From NCBI GenBank assembly GCA_963210315.1, contig OY723262.1:1116001-1180000 (forward strand): a DNA stretch of 64,000 nt, given 5' to 3'. The DNA comes from Rhynchopus euleeides (Eukaryota; Euglenozoa; Diplonemea; Diplonemida; Diplonemidae). Below, in pieces: positions 1 through 11,770 of this stretch (the first letter of the stretch is position 1; each line of letters begins with the position of its first letter). The position numbers and the translations under genes were made by a program. The notes beneath the pieces are model-generated. The model was given only the letters and a program-made list of their open reading frames with translations. It made no database searches and was not told the DNA's origin.

Positions 1-698
1 ACGTAGCTCTCGGGAGCCTGGGTCGGGGAGTGGACTGCCTGGTATGCCAGGTAGAGGAAGAGCGGCTGCCCGAAGGGGTGGTTCTCCACAACATTCACAG
101 CCTCCTGCGTGAAGAGGGTGGTGCTGTAGGTGTTGTTTGCCGCGTAGTCCACAACGGAGCAGCCCCGCCCGCACCTCCGCCCCGTGTCGCGCCGCATGTC
201 GTAGCCGAGTTTTGTCCCGCCCCCCGCAGTGTGCACGAAGTAGTCCTCGCCCCCGTTGTAGAAGCCGTAGAAGGAGTCGAACCCGCGGAATGTGGGTGTC
301 ATGGCGTAGCTGTACATTCCGAGGTGCCACTTCCCGATGGCGTGTGTGGCGTAGCCAGCCTTGCCCAGCATGTCAGCCATTGTTGTCTCGTTGGGGGAGA
401 GCCCGAAGGGCCACCCGACAGGGATGTAGTCGTTGATGCCGGTGTGGAGAGGGATTCTCCCGCTGAGGATGGCAGACCGTGTGGGGCTGCACGACGGCTG
501 CACGTAGTAGTTGTCGAGGATCTTCCCCTCGCTGGCAAACCTGTCGCTCACAGGGGTCTTGACCTGTGGCACCTCCGAGAGGAAGCCCATGTCATCGTGC
601 CCCAGGTCGTCGATGACGATGAAGAGGATGTGCGGCTTGCCAGAAGCAGACGCTACTGCCACCGCGCCCAGCAGGAGGAGCGCGGAAAGGGCACGCAT
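1..698 (-). CDS. Arylsulfatase-family protein, N-terminal part (cut by window edge)
   Basis: The minus-strand frame is open from ATG at 698 to the window edge, giving about 232 residues. It starts with a signal peptide (MRALSALLLLGAVAVASA), followed by a metal-binding DDLG segment (IDDLGHDD), the sulfatase signature CSPTRSAILSGR and GKWHLG. In type I sulfatases the Cys of C-x-P-x-R is oxidised to formylglycine and is the catalytic nucleophile, and the Asp pair binds calcium. The order and spacing match arylsulfatase B/A-type enzymes, which hydrolyse sulfate esters in lysosomes or outside the cell. The C-terminal half lies outside the window. A C-rich tract and AG end 28 nt upstream of the ATG, supporting this start. 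The sulfatase family is secure; the substrate cannot be told from this part. Confidence 0.93.
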   Translation of the reverse strand, partial: MRALSALLLLGAVAVASASGKPHILFIVIDDLGHDDMGFLSEVPQVKTPVSDRFASEGKILDNYYVQPSCSPTRSAILSGRIPLHTGINDYIPVGWPFGLSPNETTMADMLGKAGYATHAIGKWHLGMYSYAMTPTFRGFDSFYGFYNGGEDYFVHTAGGGTKLGYDMRRDTGRRCGRGCSVVDYAANNTYSTTLFTQEAVNVVENHPFGQPLFLYLAYQAVHSPTQAPESY

Positions 699-3600
699 GC
701 TGCCCAGGGTGCCCACGTGTGTAAGCCTGAGGTGGAGGGGGTGGGTGGGGGTGGTGGGGAAGGCGAGCGGATATGTGGTGGCAGGGTGTGCGGCGTGAGT
801 GCCGAATGAAGCGGTGCAATCTTTTTGACACTGGCATCAGAGGTCCTGATGTGGTCAAAAAAATGTACGGAGATGATGTACCTTCACTTATAATGCAAGC
901 GGTGGGAAGGGGGAGGGGGCAGGTTGGCGCCAGGCCACACACTATGTTCTCGGCAAGGTTCGGCAGCCGGCGGCCTTGGCGCGCACCCAGCCAAAGGGTT
1001 GTCTGGGCAGGAGCCGTGCACACGAAGGGCGCATTGAATTTGCCCCACAAAAAAATCGCAACTAGCAACCACACGGCAACCACTGTTGGTGCCATTCAAC
1101 CCCCCCCTCCCCGCACACTACCCAGAGCGCCTTTTATATAGCATTCGGCAATCAGAAGCTCGGCCGAATCTGTCCCATTCGACAACCCCGTCTCCTGGTA
1201 GGCAGGATAAAGGGCGCCAGTGTCCAACACCTTCTTCTGGGATAGATACGCTCACATTTTCTTCTTTCTCTGGTAGGAACAGCCCCAATACAAGTGCAAC
1301 ACACACACAAATCGTACATATGCAGCGAGGATCAACCATCCCCCCCTTGCAGGGACGGGGTGGAGAGCCCCTCACTGGTCGCAGCACAGCGACAAGTTCA
1401 GCGCAGAAACGGACCATGGGTTGGGTTGGGGCTCTGTTGCAACCTACACCCCCCCACACGCCCCCTTATTGCGCATTGGCAGCCACAGGCATGGAGCTGC
1501 AGACAGGGCCGAATCGATGTGGCAGAAAAAAACACCCTCCATTCGTGCGAAAATCCATCCCCCCCCCCCCCTTGTGGTTCGTTCTTGCATTTCTTGTTCA
1601 CACGGCAGGGGGTGAGAGGACGAAGGGGCGGGCGGCTGGGGGCTGGGGTGGGGGCAGGATGTCATCCGCCCACACACACACGGGTGAAGCCAGAGGTCGG
1701 ATCTTCGGGGGCAGTGTGATGGCGGTTGGCTTGTCCGGCGTATCGTTCGCATCGCCAGAAAAAATAATGGCACATTTAACTCAGCAATAGATTGTGCTGC
1801 TTGAGGGCGTTGCTGCGACGCGGTAGATCCGCTGCAGGGCCGCCATCCCGGGAGATGGGGGCAAAATATGCACCGGGGGGGGCACCTTTAGATGCAAACA
1901 CCTCATATGCAAATGCAGAACAGTGAGAAAAAAAAAGTGAGCTGCACCCTCACAAGATCGGTTGCAAAGTGACACAGTTTTGACACACAGTGGCACGGAG
2001 CGGAAAGGCCCACATTGGAGGCCTTTCACCAAAGAGTGCAGAACAACGCAGTTTGGTGGGTCGTCACCTGTTATTGCTGTTGGGAAGCTGGAGGTGTGCC
2101 GAAGTTTTACCCCGGGGATCCCCCCTCCGCAACAAAAAGGTGGCATGCTGTTCGGAGCTGCACAGCACCCGGTGTGGTGTGCAGATAAACAAGATCGTCA
2201 CATGGAGGCTGTTTGGGAATAACGGCCACAATCAAGGGATCTTTTAGAACGACTTTGGATGGTACCGTGTTTGGTGTGGAAAGAGAGGCAAGGTCACTCT
2301 GGCGGTATGGCGACAGGGTGAGCAGTGCGAAATGAAGAACGCACAAGGCAGAGAAAGGCTTTGCGAACTGTGGGTTTGAAGTGCGAGACACCTACGAAAT
2401 GCAGTGCCACTTGCACTTTCCCAAAAAGCTTTGTGCGTGTGTATGGGGGCCACAGTTTGAGTGGGGTAGACCCTGTGCGGGTCATGGGCTGGCCCACTTT
2501 GAAGTGTGCAGGTGTCGAGTGGTGTCGAGAAAGTGTTTTAGGGTGGGGGGTCTGAAAAACCCTTCACAGGTTCCGGTGACAAACTCCCGCTGCCGGCAAG
2601 GGGGAAGATAACGAACAATAGAAAACTGGCTGTTGGGTGGTGTGGCTTGGGCAAAGAAGGGGCCAGGCAAAACTGTTGCATCAACAAGTGGCAAGTGGCC
2701 AGCCGCCAAAACAAAGGGAACCCAGCCGGGAGGGCGCTGCCCATGTTCGACACAGACACAGGCATGTGTTCGCACACTCGACCTCATCAGAAACCCACCA
2801 CACATCACCTTGGTGGCACAGCCATCCGCGTCGCAGAACTCACGCGAGCTGAGGTGCCCAGTTTGTGGAGAAAGGATACAGGGGTGGCACACAGTGACTG
2901 CCCCCGGTTTGAATGACTGCTTATACACCGCTCACAAGTCGAGATGGCGTGAGGGTGTCGCAGGAGCCAGCAAAGGCACAGAAAGGTTCCCCCGATGGCT
3001 GGCAGGATGAAGAAAGACCAGGAATGTGGACCAAGCACAGCTGCCGACGGCAAGGCCGAGCGATGCAAAACCAAGACCGCCAGCAGGTGACAACTTGGGT
3101 TAGGGAGTGCTGCTGTCAGACACTTCAACCAAGCCCCGTCGAAAAGGATTGAGATACACGGAAACTGAACTGAATCACCAAGAACACATTTTTTTCTCCC
3201 TTCCGGACCATAAACACACACAACTGGATGATGGAAACTGAACGAAAAGAAGAAAGAACGGCGCGACGTGTCAGCAAGTATACAATTGGCGTTGTGTGGC
3301 ACAATAGCTTGGCCTATCTGTGCTGTGTGCTGATTTGACAATCAGCAACCTGGCACACGGGTCCAGGGCAGGTGGGTTGCCCCACAGAGGATAGACGCAG
3401 CACCCAAGATCTACCGCAACACGACACACATGTGGAACGTGTTGAAGCGAAATACAACATGGCTTACCAGCTACTGTGCCGGCAACGAAGCTGTGCAGAC
3501 CACCATCACAGGTGGTGTTCCGATGCATGAGCACTGCTCGGCTTCGTCTCTCCACTGTCGAGTTGCTTGCGCCGCATACGCTTTCAGCAGGCAGTCAAAT

Positions 3601-4079
3601 GTTGTACGAAGGGATGTCGTGCCACGTACTTATTGGTTGCATGCACAAACGAGCGGTGTGGTGTGCCTGCTTCCGAGTACGAAGACAGCCACTGTCACTT
3701 CGTGGCATCTTAGTTGATAAGCAAGCTTGTGCAAACTATTGAACCCGGGTGAATCTCAAACAGAGAAGGGGATCAACGAAAGTTGGTGTTCTTCAAACGC
3801 TGAACACCCCCACAGCCTGTCGGGCGTGTGAAGTGCCCGCAAGGAATCCACATGGTAAACCCCCCCCCCCCCCGTTGGCTAGGCCGGAGCTCAACGTGAC
3901 CCTGCTGGTGACAACACAACACGGCGCTGTTCGACGAGAGTCAAAAGAAGCAATGTTGCTGCGTAACCGGCAGAGCCGCTGAGCATCATCCGGCAGAGGA
4001 AGGATTGCCGAACCTCACAGCCACAGCCACCTTCAGCCTCAACTGGGTCGCACTGGCTGAACCTGCCACCCAGCTAGGA
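699..4079. other. Gene-poor spacer between the sulfatase and PH-like genes
   Basis: I see no gene here. Open frames on both strands are short and lack domains, a sensible start context or coding-like composition. The stretch has mixed GC with C-runs at about 1559-1571 and 3869-3881. It must hold the 5' flank of the sulfatase gene and the 3' UTR of the PH-like gene. Confidence 0.5.
727..765 (-). promoter_or_regulatory. Putative trans-splice acceptor, sulfatase gene
   Basis: On the minus strand a C-rich pyrimidine tract ends in AG at 728-727, 28 nt before the ATG at 698. No host exon upstream is evident, so a spliced-leader acceptor is the simplest reading. Confidence 0.45.
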
Positions 4080-5536
4080 TCAGACAACAGTCATGACCTC
4101 CTCCATCACAAAGGCTTCGGTCACATCAGGATCCGCCATCGCCGGATGCGCCTCCGACACCCACACCGAAGTCACCTCTGTGGGAACGGGCGAGGGCGAG
4201 AGGTGGTGGCAGTGCAGTGGTGCGAGGCAAGCGATGCGCAACCCCACCCCAACCCACCAAAGCACATGACACACAAAGCCGCGACCTTCCTTGAACGATC
4301 ACCGGAAAACCCCCCTACCTGAACGAAACATATTCTTCCCCCCCACCCCACCCCTATGCCACACCACATACCCTCATCCTCATGGCTGAACACAGAGGCG
4401 TGCAGCGCAACATGCGCGAGAGCCAGCGGCTGCCCCTGCGGGGTGGAGTGCTCGGACACCCCTATAGAGTCGCCTCTCGACAGCCACCGCCCTCTCCCCA
4501 TGCCCTGCGAGCTGTTGTGCGGCGACCCATGCGCCAGCGGGAGATGGGCAAGCGAACCACGCCCCCGAGACTTCAGCCGCATCGAGGGCATCGGATGCGA
4601 GATGACGTGGCTCTGCGCCTCGCTGGGCACAGGGCTGTGGCTGTAGATCGACTCCCCCGCATGCGCAACGTGCGCCGGCACATACCCCCCCGTCGTGCTG
4701 TAGCTCAAGGAGTCATGCGACATCTGAGGCGCGAGATGCGGCCACCGCCCCAACGCTCTCCGAGACGACCTGAGGGAAATCACGGGCTCCCGCCCTCCCT
4801 CCCTCGGCTCCATCCCAAAGCTCCCATTCGCACGGGGGCTGTCCAGCTGCGACTGGTTATCCGACTGCGCGCGTCTCCGCGTCCCTCTCCGAGGGAGCGG
4901 GAGTGGCGCTGCCATCTCCTCCGGAATATCCGCCATCTCTTCCGACGCACCCTCGATGGGAGCCACGTCAGGTACGCCCCGAAGCATCGGGCTGTCATGC
5001 GGCACCGAAGTGAAGGATTTTGAATAAGACCTCAGCCAACGCATCCACACCTCAGAGGTATCGTCATCCGATGCAGCAAAGGTCCAGGTCTTGAGGGGCG
5101 GGGGCCCGCCACTATCCTTGGGCTGCTTCACAGAGGGGTCTGGCCCGCAGGCGATGAACCACCCAATTGCACCGTAGCGGTACTCCACCTGAGGGGGTGT
5201 GGCCTTGGCCTTCGAAGGCGTGGGAGAGGTGTCCTGTGTGGGTGTCATGGGGCGGGAGGGCGACTCGCCTTCGGTGGAGAGGAATCTGAGGGACTCCTCG
5301 CGCTGCACGGTGCAGCGGCCCATCTTGGTGACGTCTCCCAGCGGGACCCGTTCGATCCGCCCGGAGGGGAGGACAATAGCGAGGGAGTGGGACTCCCCGG
5401 CATCCTCTACCCCCACCTGGCACCGCACCCAATGTCGGTCGGTCTGCGTCTTCTTGTAGCGGTAGCGTGGCGCCTTGTAGTACAGCCATCTGTCGTCGAG
5501 GTAGACAGAGACTGAGGGCTTCGATTTCTCCCGCAT
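4080..5536 (-). CDS. PH-like domain protein with disordered Ser/Pro-rich tail (2 exons)
   Basis: Exon 1 is 5536-4372 and exon 2 is 4177-4080. The intron (4371-4178, 194 nt) starts GTATGT and ends in a pyrimidine tract plus CAG. Joined in phase 1 they give 420 residues ending in TGA. The N-terminal 200 residues alternate aromatic, basic strand-like segments (DDRWLYYKAPRYRYKK) and end in a helix-like AASDDDTSEVWMRWLRSY. That pattern resembles the strands and C-terminal helix of a pleckstrin-homology domain interrupted by a Ser/Thr/Pro linker. The rest is Ser/Arg/Pro-rich and probably disordered, with a conserved-looking acidic end. Start chosen at 5536 because upstream sequence is pyrimidine-rich leader. 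The PH assignment is weak (inferred from pattern). The gene and its splice are well supported because the second exon restores a short in-frame tail. Confidence 0.7.
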
Positions 5537-5574
5537 CGCGGCGGGTGCGCCGGTGGTGCGCACCCTGCTCGGCG

Positions 5575-5635
5575 CTGCAGCGTGTCGGCGGGGAGGGGGG
5601 GTTGTGGGAAGAGGGGGTGGGGGAGAAGGGGGGCG
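5575..5635 (-). promoter_or_regulatory. Putative trans-splice acceptor, PH-like gene
   Basis: A minus-strand CT-rich tract ends in AG at 5576-5575, 38 nt before the ATG at 5536. A run of about 16 C on the sense strand lies further upstream near 5700-5716. Confidence 0.4.
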
Positions 5636-5756
5636 GTCAAGTGGCAAGCCGCACACAGATGTATCGTGTGGTGCCCCCGGTGTAAGGAAGGGTGGTGGGG
5701 TTGGGGGGGGGGGGGGCGGAAATCTGAATTCGGCAGAGTGGAGGTGTGTGGGCTGG

Positions 5757-6876
5757 GTTGTAGCTGGGTTGTGGGAGTAGAGTGGGGTGAGAATGGGAAT
5801 GAAGGTGGTGTGGTGTGGTGTTGCGTTGGGGTGGCATGCTGTCAGACGGGTAACGGGGTTGTTCGAAGTTGCAATCTGTCTCCCATGTGTTGAGTTGAGA
5901 CCGGAGAGGGTGCTGTTGTCATCATTCGGCAATACAATATCAATACAATGTGTGTACGTGCGATATGTTTTGGTCGTGGGATAGTGGGTAAGTGTGACGT
6001 GTTGGGTGTGATACCACACGGTGTGGAATGGAATGGAAGTGGCTTGTCAGAGAATGTCAACGCTGATTGAGAATTACGATGTTCAGCAGCGCAGCACGAG
6101 GCTGCTCAGCGTCCAGTGCCCTGGAGTAATTCTATCATCACACGCCACACAGGTTACGTCACGGGTTTCCTGCCCACAGGTGTGCCACATCAGAGCTTGG
6201 AAGCACATGAAGTGCCTTTAGGTTCGGAGCAGGGACTCGTCAAAGCCATTCGGAAGAGGGAGGCTGCATATTGGTCATCATTGCAAGGCAGGGCTGTTCT
6301 CTGCACACACACACACAGCCTGAGGGAGGCTGCATTGTGGGATGGTGTGCCTGTCAGCAGTATGTAGCCTTCCGTTGTATCAACATCCCCCGCAGGGATC
6401 CGTTTAAAGACACGCATGAATAGATTGGTTTGTCTCATCATGAGCAGGGCACCCCCACCTCCACACAGCAGTGCACACCAGCACACCGGCACACCGACAC
6501 ACACCGCATGCTGTCAGACGGGTAACGGGGTTGTTCGAAGTTGCAATCTGTCTCCCATGTGTTGAGTTGAGACCGGAGAGGGTGCTGTTGTCATCATGCG
6601 GCAATACAACGCCAATACAATGTGTGCGCCGCCTTCACGGCCATCACGACGACATCCGACACAGGCCAATGCGTGTGGTGTGCTGACGTGTCTTGATATG
6701 ATTTGTGTTGTGGCCATGATATGACATGGTACACCGTGATGTGGTATGTACATATGCGTCTACCTACATGGCTGGCTGGCTGCCTGAGTGTGTGCAGGTG
6801 TCAACACCTGCTCTCACACCGACACACCGACACACACCGCATGCTGTCAGACAGGTAACGGGGTTGTTCGAAGTTG
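5757..6876. repeat. Modular repeat locus 1 (modules D-R-B-C-R-R')
   Basis: This locus shares modules with 61393-62232 in a different order. Module D is 5757-5833. Module R (about 105 bp, beginning gcatgctgtcagac) occurs at 5834-5938, 6506-6609 and, truncated, at 6839-6876. Module B is about 6001-6323 and module C about 6343-6505. R copies differ by only a few bases, so duplication is recent or the copies are being homogenised. No coding sequence is evident. Like locus 2, it lies within about 240 bp upstream of the start codon of a minus-strand gene. Confidence 0.9.
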
Positions 6877-9274
6877 TACCTCTGTGCAAAGCACTCCGGA
6901 CACAAAACTGGGAGGGGGCGTGGGGTCATTCCAATTCGCTCCGGAAGATCTGTCGTCGTTGCTCTTGGTTCGTTTGCTTATTTACCTGTAATTGCTGGCT
7001 TGTTGCTGCTTCCCTTGCTCTTTTTTTATAGCGTTCCATGTGCGGGGGTACTGTTGTGCTGGTTTGCAGCCAGCCTGGGGCATTTTTTTCCTACGTTTCA
7101 TCCCACGTTTTTTTTGCAGGTTTTGTCTTTATGAACGACCAAAAAAACTGACTCGCCATCCCGCCCTTTCCATCGCTTCTGCCTCTCTCTGCGTTCTGCC
7201 CTTTTGTTGTGTTGTGGATTCCTGACCCGCACAAGAGGCTGCGTATTGAAACACCACCAACATTGGGACTTGTGGTCCTTTCTCTGGTGGCATGTACAAA
7301 CGGTATTCTTGGACATTGTGGTCAACGAGACCTTCGCTTCTGTGTCAAACTCTGTTGGCCTGACACAAAGTGCAGAAGGCGTCCATTGATTATTTTGCTG
7401 TTTCCTATTGCTTTCGAGCCAGCGGCTTGTGTCCATTCTTTGCCGATGCTGTAAACTATTATTTTTCGACAAGCAACGCTGTGCTGGAGGAGACATCCAG
7501 TCACACGTTGCTAAAAGGAATGCGGTGTCCTGGCGGACCTGACAATACCCAGGAGGGCCGCACGACGTAGCACAGTCATGGGGGTGGGGGGCGCTCAGGG
7601 AGCAGGGGTTCGGCTGCCCCCCAAAAAAAATCAACCGGAGTAGGTGTGAAGGGGTTGTCTCAAAAAGGAGTCTTCTCAAAAATGGGCACATTGAGACTAG
7701 ATTTAGATCGGCACGATGGCAACATTTGCCTTAAAAGGCACACATACACACAGACACACAAAAGGCACAAAAAAGGCACACAATCGTGAACAAACACAAT
7801 TTCCCGTCTATTTTGTCTCAACTAAAAGTCAGACGCACCTGTACCAATACCCCATGTGACCATGCCGAATGCCTTCCTGTTTCAGACTTTCGTCTGTCAT
7901 GTTCTGCACTTATTTCGCACATAAAACTTTACTGTCGTTTGAGCACGTGGCCGTTATGTCACCCTTTCGGGCTGGCGATCAGGCGAGCGTAAAGACACAA
8001 CCGCTTTCCGGGAGGGAGGGCGGGGGGGCTGTGGCGAAAATCACAGAGAAATCCAGTGTGTGCGGTGTGTGGGTGGGTGGGTGGGGACGGAAGCTTCCCT
8101 CTCCAAGCACTGTAACATGGACTCACAAGGAACACACAGCAATACAAGCTTGGCCGTGAAATACACGGCCGTCGGGGAAGGGGGCGGGGGCGGGGGGGTG
8201 TCCGACGGAATATACTATCATCACAAAATGTGGGAGATTGTGCCTGTGCCTGTTGTGTGTACAACGCAAGAAAAGAAAAGTGGGTTTATGTTTTCGAGAG
8301 AGAGAGAGAGAGATTATAACAAAAAATGGGGAGAAATCGATATTCGATTATTTCCATACAGGCCGATATTTAGCCCATTCACACCGTTCAGCTGCATTTT
8401 GCTCGAGGATGTTCCCTCTTTTGTAGGTGTATGATCCAGAAACAAAAGAGGGAGAATTGTAAGAAAGAGACAGGCCCATCGTATTTGGTATTTTTTTTCA
8501 AGGAGAGAGTCAATAAGATACAAACAGCGGATTCGGCAGGGGGGGGATGGAATCAGCATTCACGTTTCCTTTTCGCTTCGATCAGCTCCTGCACATCTCC
8601 CCCGCAAACAAAAAGGGTGTCGCTTCCACCTCGACACCTTATACGTGGGTGTAGGTGGCAACAACTGAGAACCCATCAGAGATAGTCTCCCCCCTTTTGA
8701 TTCGTTGGGAAAATCGAGATGCCGGTGTACTGCAAAAAGAACCACACCAAATGCCATTGAGTGAGACGGCCCAGCAAAGTGCAGGCGAGGGGGGGATGCC
8801 ACCACAAGGGTGGCGACTGATTAGGGGGGGAAAACACCCTTGGCGCGTCATCCCCAGGCAACAGCGGAATTCATTACGACGATTTGGGGTAGTGGGGGAG
8901 GGGGGGGGGGGGGGAGGGGAGAGGGGAGGGGAGGGGAAGAGGTCAATTTTTTTGCTCTTTTTTTGTGTGGCTCTCACAACTGCAGTTTTTTTTTGCGCGG
9001 GCCTCGACCCCTTCCACACACACACCCTTCCCCCCCTTCCCCTCCCGCGCACACCCCATCGTATCCCCCACCCCCCCCCCACACCCCTGCGCATCCTTCT
9101 GGTTTCCCATCGGCCGATCAATCGTCTCGTCTTCCGCCCCCCCCCCCCACCCCACCACCAACATCGTCACCAACACCACCACCACCAACAACTCTCATCC
9201 CAGCACCGTATCTTTTTTTCGTAGGTCCACACTGCTCTCTCCTCACTTCTGCCTCATGGTTGTTCTGTCGGGTC
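6877..9274. other. Gene-poor spacer with simple-sequence tracts
   Basis: No convincing gene. Holds T-runs near 7020-7110, a (GA)n tract near 8299-8312, a G-run near 8898-8912 followed by purine-rich DNA to 8940, and C-runs near 9070-9150. Open frames are short and low-complexity. Confidence 0.5.
8299..8312. repeat. (GA)n microsatellite
   Basis: A short uninterrupted gagaga tract read directly from the sequence. Confidence 0.85.
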
Positions 9275-10435
9275 TCAGTGCCTGGGCCTGTCCAGCATGC
9301 TGGGCGGGATGCCACCGGCCATGTGCTGCTGGCCAGCGTGGCCCCCCATGTAGTTCGATTCCTGGGGGATCATGCCCGCCACACGCAGGCCGCCAAGGCA
9401 AGCGTCCAGGGCCTTCTTGATGAAGGCCACACCGTGCCGGGTGGGGTCACGCTTGCCCTCACCGTGCTCGTCGCAGTACTTCCCCCATGCGATCTGTGTG
9501 GTGGTGGTGTGGTGGCGTCATATTTGGCGTGACAAGCTTCACAAACAGGTGGCACGAAGCGAGACCCAAGACCCAAACCTCCGTAGGTGTGGCAAGCCCC
9601 CACCCCCCCCCCCCCCCAAACCTTGGCCCAAACCACCCCAGGCCAAAATCCCCGTCAGGCAGATGCGTTGAATGGGGTCTCTTTTCGCAGACGGCGCCCC
9701 CCCCCCCCCCCAACCTACCGCCACCTATACCTTGAAGGCCGTCTGGGTCCTCTGCAGCGTCTTGATCTTGCCGATCAGCTCCTCGTGCTCCTTGGAGGCA
9801 GGCTGCGGCGGGGGCACAGCGGGGACGGACCCCTCGGCAGGCGGATCACCGATCTTGTGCACGGCGCTCTGCAGCAGCTCCAGGGGGTGCTTCGCCGGGT
9901 CGTACACGCTGTCGCCGTTCTCGTCACACCACTGCCACCACGCGGCCTTCCAGTCGGACGACAGGCGCTGGCCACGCTTTATCGCGGTGACAAGCGCAAC
10001 GTGCGACGGGTTGTTCCCGTACGGGTTGCGCCTCTTGTTGCGGCTGTGCTGGTGACCCCCACCGTGCGACTGGTGGTGCCCACCGTGGTGGCTGTGGGCC
10101 GGGGCGTGGTGGCCACTGTGGTGGTGGTGGTGGTGGCCGTGGTGACCGTGGTGCCCGTGGTGGCCGTGGTGCTGGTGGTGCCCGTGGTGGGCCGGGTACC
10201 CAGGGGCCCCGCCCTGCTGCCCCCCGGCAGCCTCGACAGGGGGCTCACCGCACTGCGCCACCGCCTGGCGCAGCTGCCACTCCTCGTGCTTCGCGGGGTC
10301 CTTCGTCCCGCCGTTCGCCTCACACCAGCTCCACCACCGCATCTTCCACTCGTGGCTTGCGCGCTGCCCCGTCTTGATGCGGTCCACGAGCTCGGCGTGG
10401 TTGCCCATCCCCTGCTGGGGGAAGGGACGGTACAT
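9275..10435 (-). CDS. Three-module W/C-rich repeat protein with His-rich linker (2 exons)
   Basis: Exon 1 is 10435-9731 and exon 2 is 9493-9275; the intron (237 nt) starts GTATAG and ends in CACACAG. The product is 307 residues. Three copies of a roughly 45-residue module occur near residues 10-58, 135-185 and 213-270, each with an IK-x-x-QR motif, an aromatic/Lys helix (WKMRWWSWCEANG, WKAAWWQWCDENG, FKIAWGKYCDEHG) and DP-x-K/R-H. The intron splits module 3 at the FK/IAW junction; the join restores the module exactly, which confirms the splice. Between modules 1 and 2 is a His/Gly-rich linker of about 50 residues. The C-terminus is Met/Gly-rich. I do not recognise the module. No signal peptide or membrane segment is seen. 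Start set at 10435 because it follows a pyrimidine tract with AGs; 10408 (MGNHAEL) is an alternative. Confidence 0.85.
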
Positions 10436-11770
10436 CCCCTTACCGCCCTTGGAGGATATCTTGCCGACGACGGGAGGGGGGGGGTGACGCGGAGAGCGAG
10501 CGGGAGCGTATGGGCTGCAGCGGGTGGTGGTGTGTATGGGGGTGCAAGACAGATTCGCGGCACCTCCCTTGCTTGTGCGTTGCACGCGCGAAAGGTGGGC
10601 TGCCGTGTATGCGTATGCCCGTGCTGTGCTTGAAAACATGCAGTTGGAACACCCTGCAGTGCAGTGCATAGTGCATGGAAGTGGGTAATGAAGTACAAGT
10701 AGAAGGAAGCACAAGGTGCGAGAGGGGTGGGGGGATTAGGGGCGGTGGTGGTCGGGACGGGACGGGATGGCACCCTCGATGGTTTAGCCTTTCACTGTCC
10801 ACTAACATAATAATTGCAGAAATGTGAGAAGAAGAAAAAAAGGCCGAGCCTGTGCCTCGCAACAACTGGATGCGGCGGAAGTGGCACAGAGCGAAGGCCC
10901 TCCATGTCTCAAGAAAATAGAACCAACGGATGACGAAGTTACTTTGTAGCATTGTAAATGGCAGGATTCAGATCCCAGATGAGAGGGGGGGTGGTAACGG
11001 GACTCCGGATGGGGTGGGATGACTCGGACATGATCCACCAATGGAAACGCGGACATGCCAGTATCCCGACGTGCTATATATATCTCTCTCTCTCTCTCTC
11101 TCCCTCACAACACCTTTTCTTACCATGACTCGAGACGGTGCCATCGCAAAGGAAAAGAGGCACGCAAGAGGGAAGAGACTGCCCCGCCCCCCCCCCACCC
11201 CACAGCCCATGGAGCATGCCACAAGTCTTCCAGAGAGAGACCCACACAACACAACACAACACCCACCCACCCACCCACCCCCTCCAAGTGCATACACACG
11301 GCGAAGCATGAAGCATTTTAAAACTGACAGAGGAGAGGAGAAAAGAAGGAGAGGGGGGCGGGGCAATAAAAGAGAGCAACCTTGACAACTGTGCAGAGCA
11401 CCTGTCTTGTCATGTCACCCGTCAGCCCTCACGAGCCCACTACCCGGAGTGCAGTCCGGAACGGACTGCCGCGTCGTGAACGACGGCTTGGGGGGGAGGG
11501 GGGAGAAGAGGAGAGAGCGTCATCCGCTCGGGCAGAACTTGATAAAGCACTGCCAAGCTCGCGGTGAGGGCCAAAAGGCGGTGGTGGTGGTGGTGGTAGG
11601 GGGCGGAGGGTGTATGTGGTTAAAAAGAGAAGAGAAAAGAGAAGGGGGGGGGGGGGTAAAAGGTGCAACATTGCAACATCGGCCTCCCTGGACACTACCA
11701 AAAGGGAGGCAAAGCAGGCCCACGCAAGGGCATCAGAGGAAGCGGCTACACCACTGGGCGGGGGGGTTCT
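10436..11770. other. Spacer between dynein 3' end and the W/C-repeat gene
   Basis: No gene seen. Contains the pyrimidine-rich leader of the W/C-repeat gene, a (TC)n tract at about 11083-11103, tandem ccca units near 11261-11280, and the dynein 3' UTR. Confidence 0.5.
11083..11103. repeat. (TC)n microsatellite
   Basis: A tctctc tract preceded by a short TA run, read directly from the sequence. Confidence 0.85.

Noticed and set aside
2805..3341. A 178-codon minus-strand frame in the first spacer
   Set aside because: Cys/Ser/Pro-rich random composition, no domain, no acceptor upstream, no splice continuity.
5834..5938. Module R as a coding exon (it reads an open peptide in every copy)
   Set aside because: The copies lie in non-equivalent contexts, the reading frame is not continued consistently outside the module, and nothing suggests translation.
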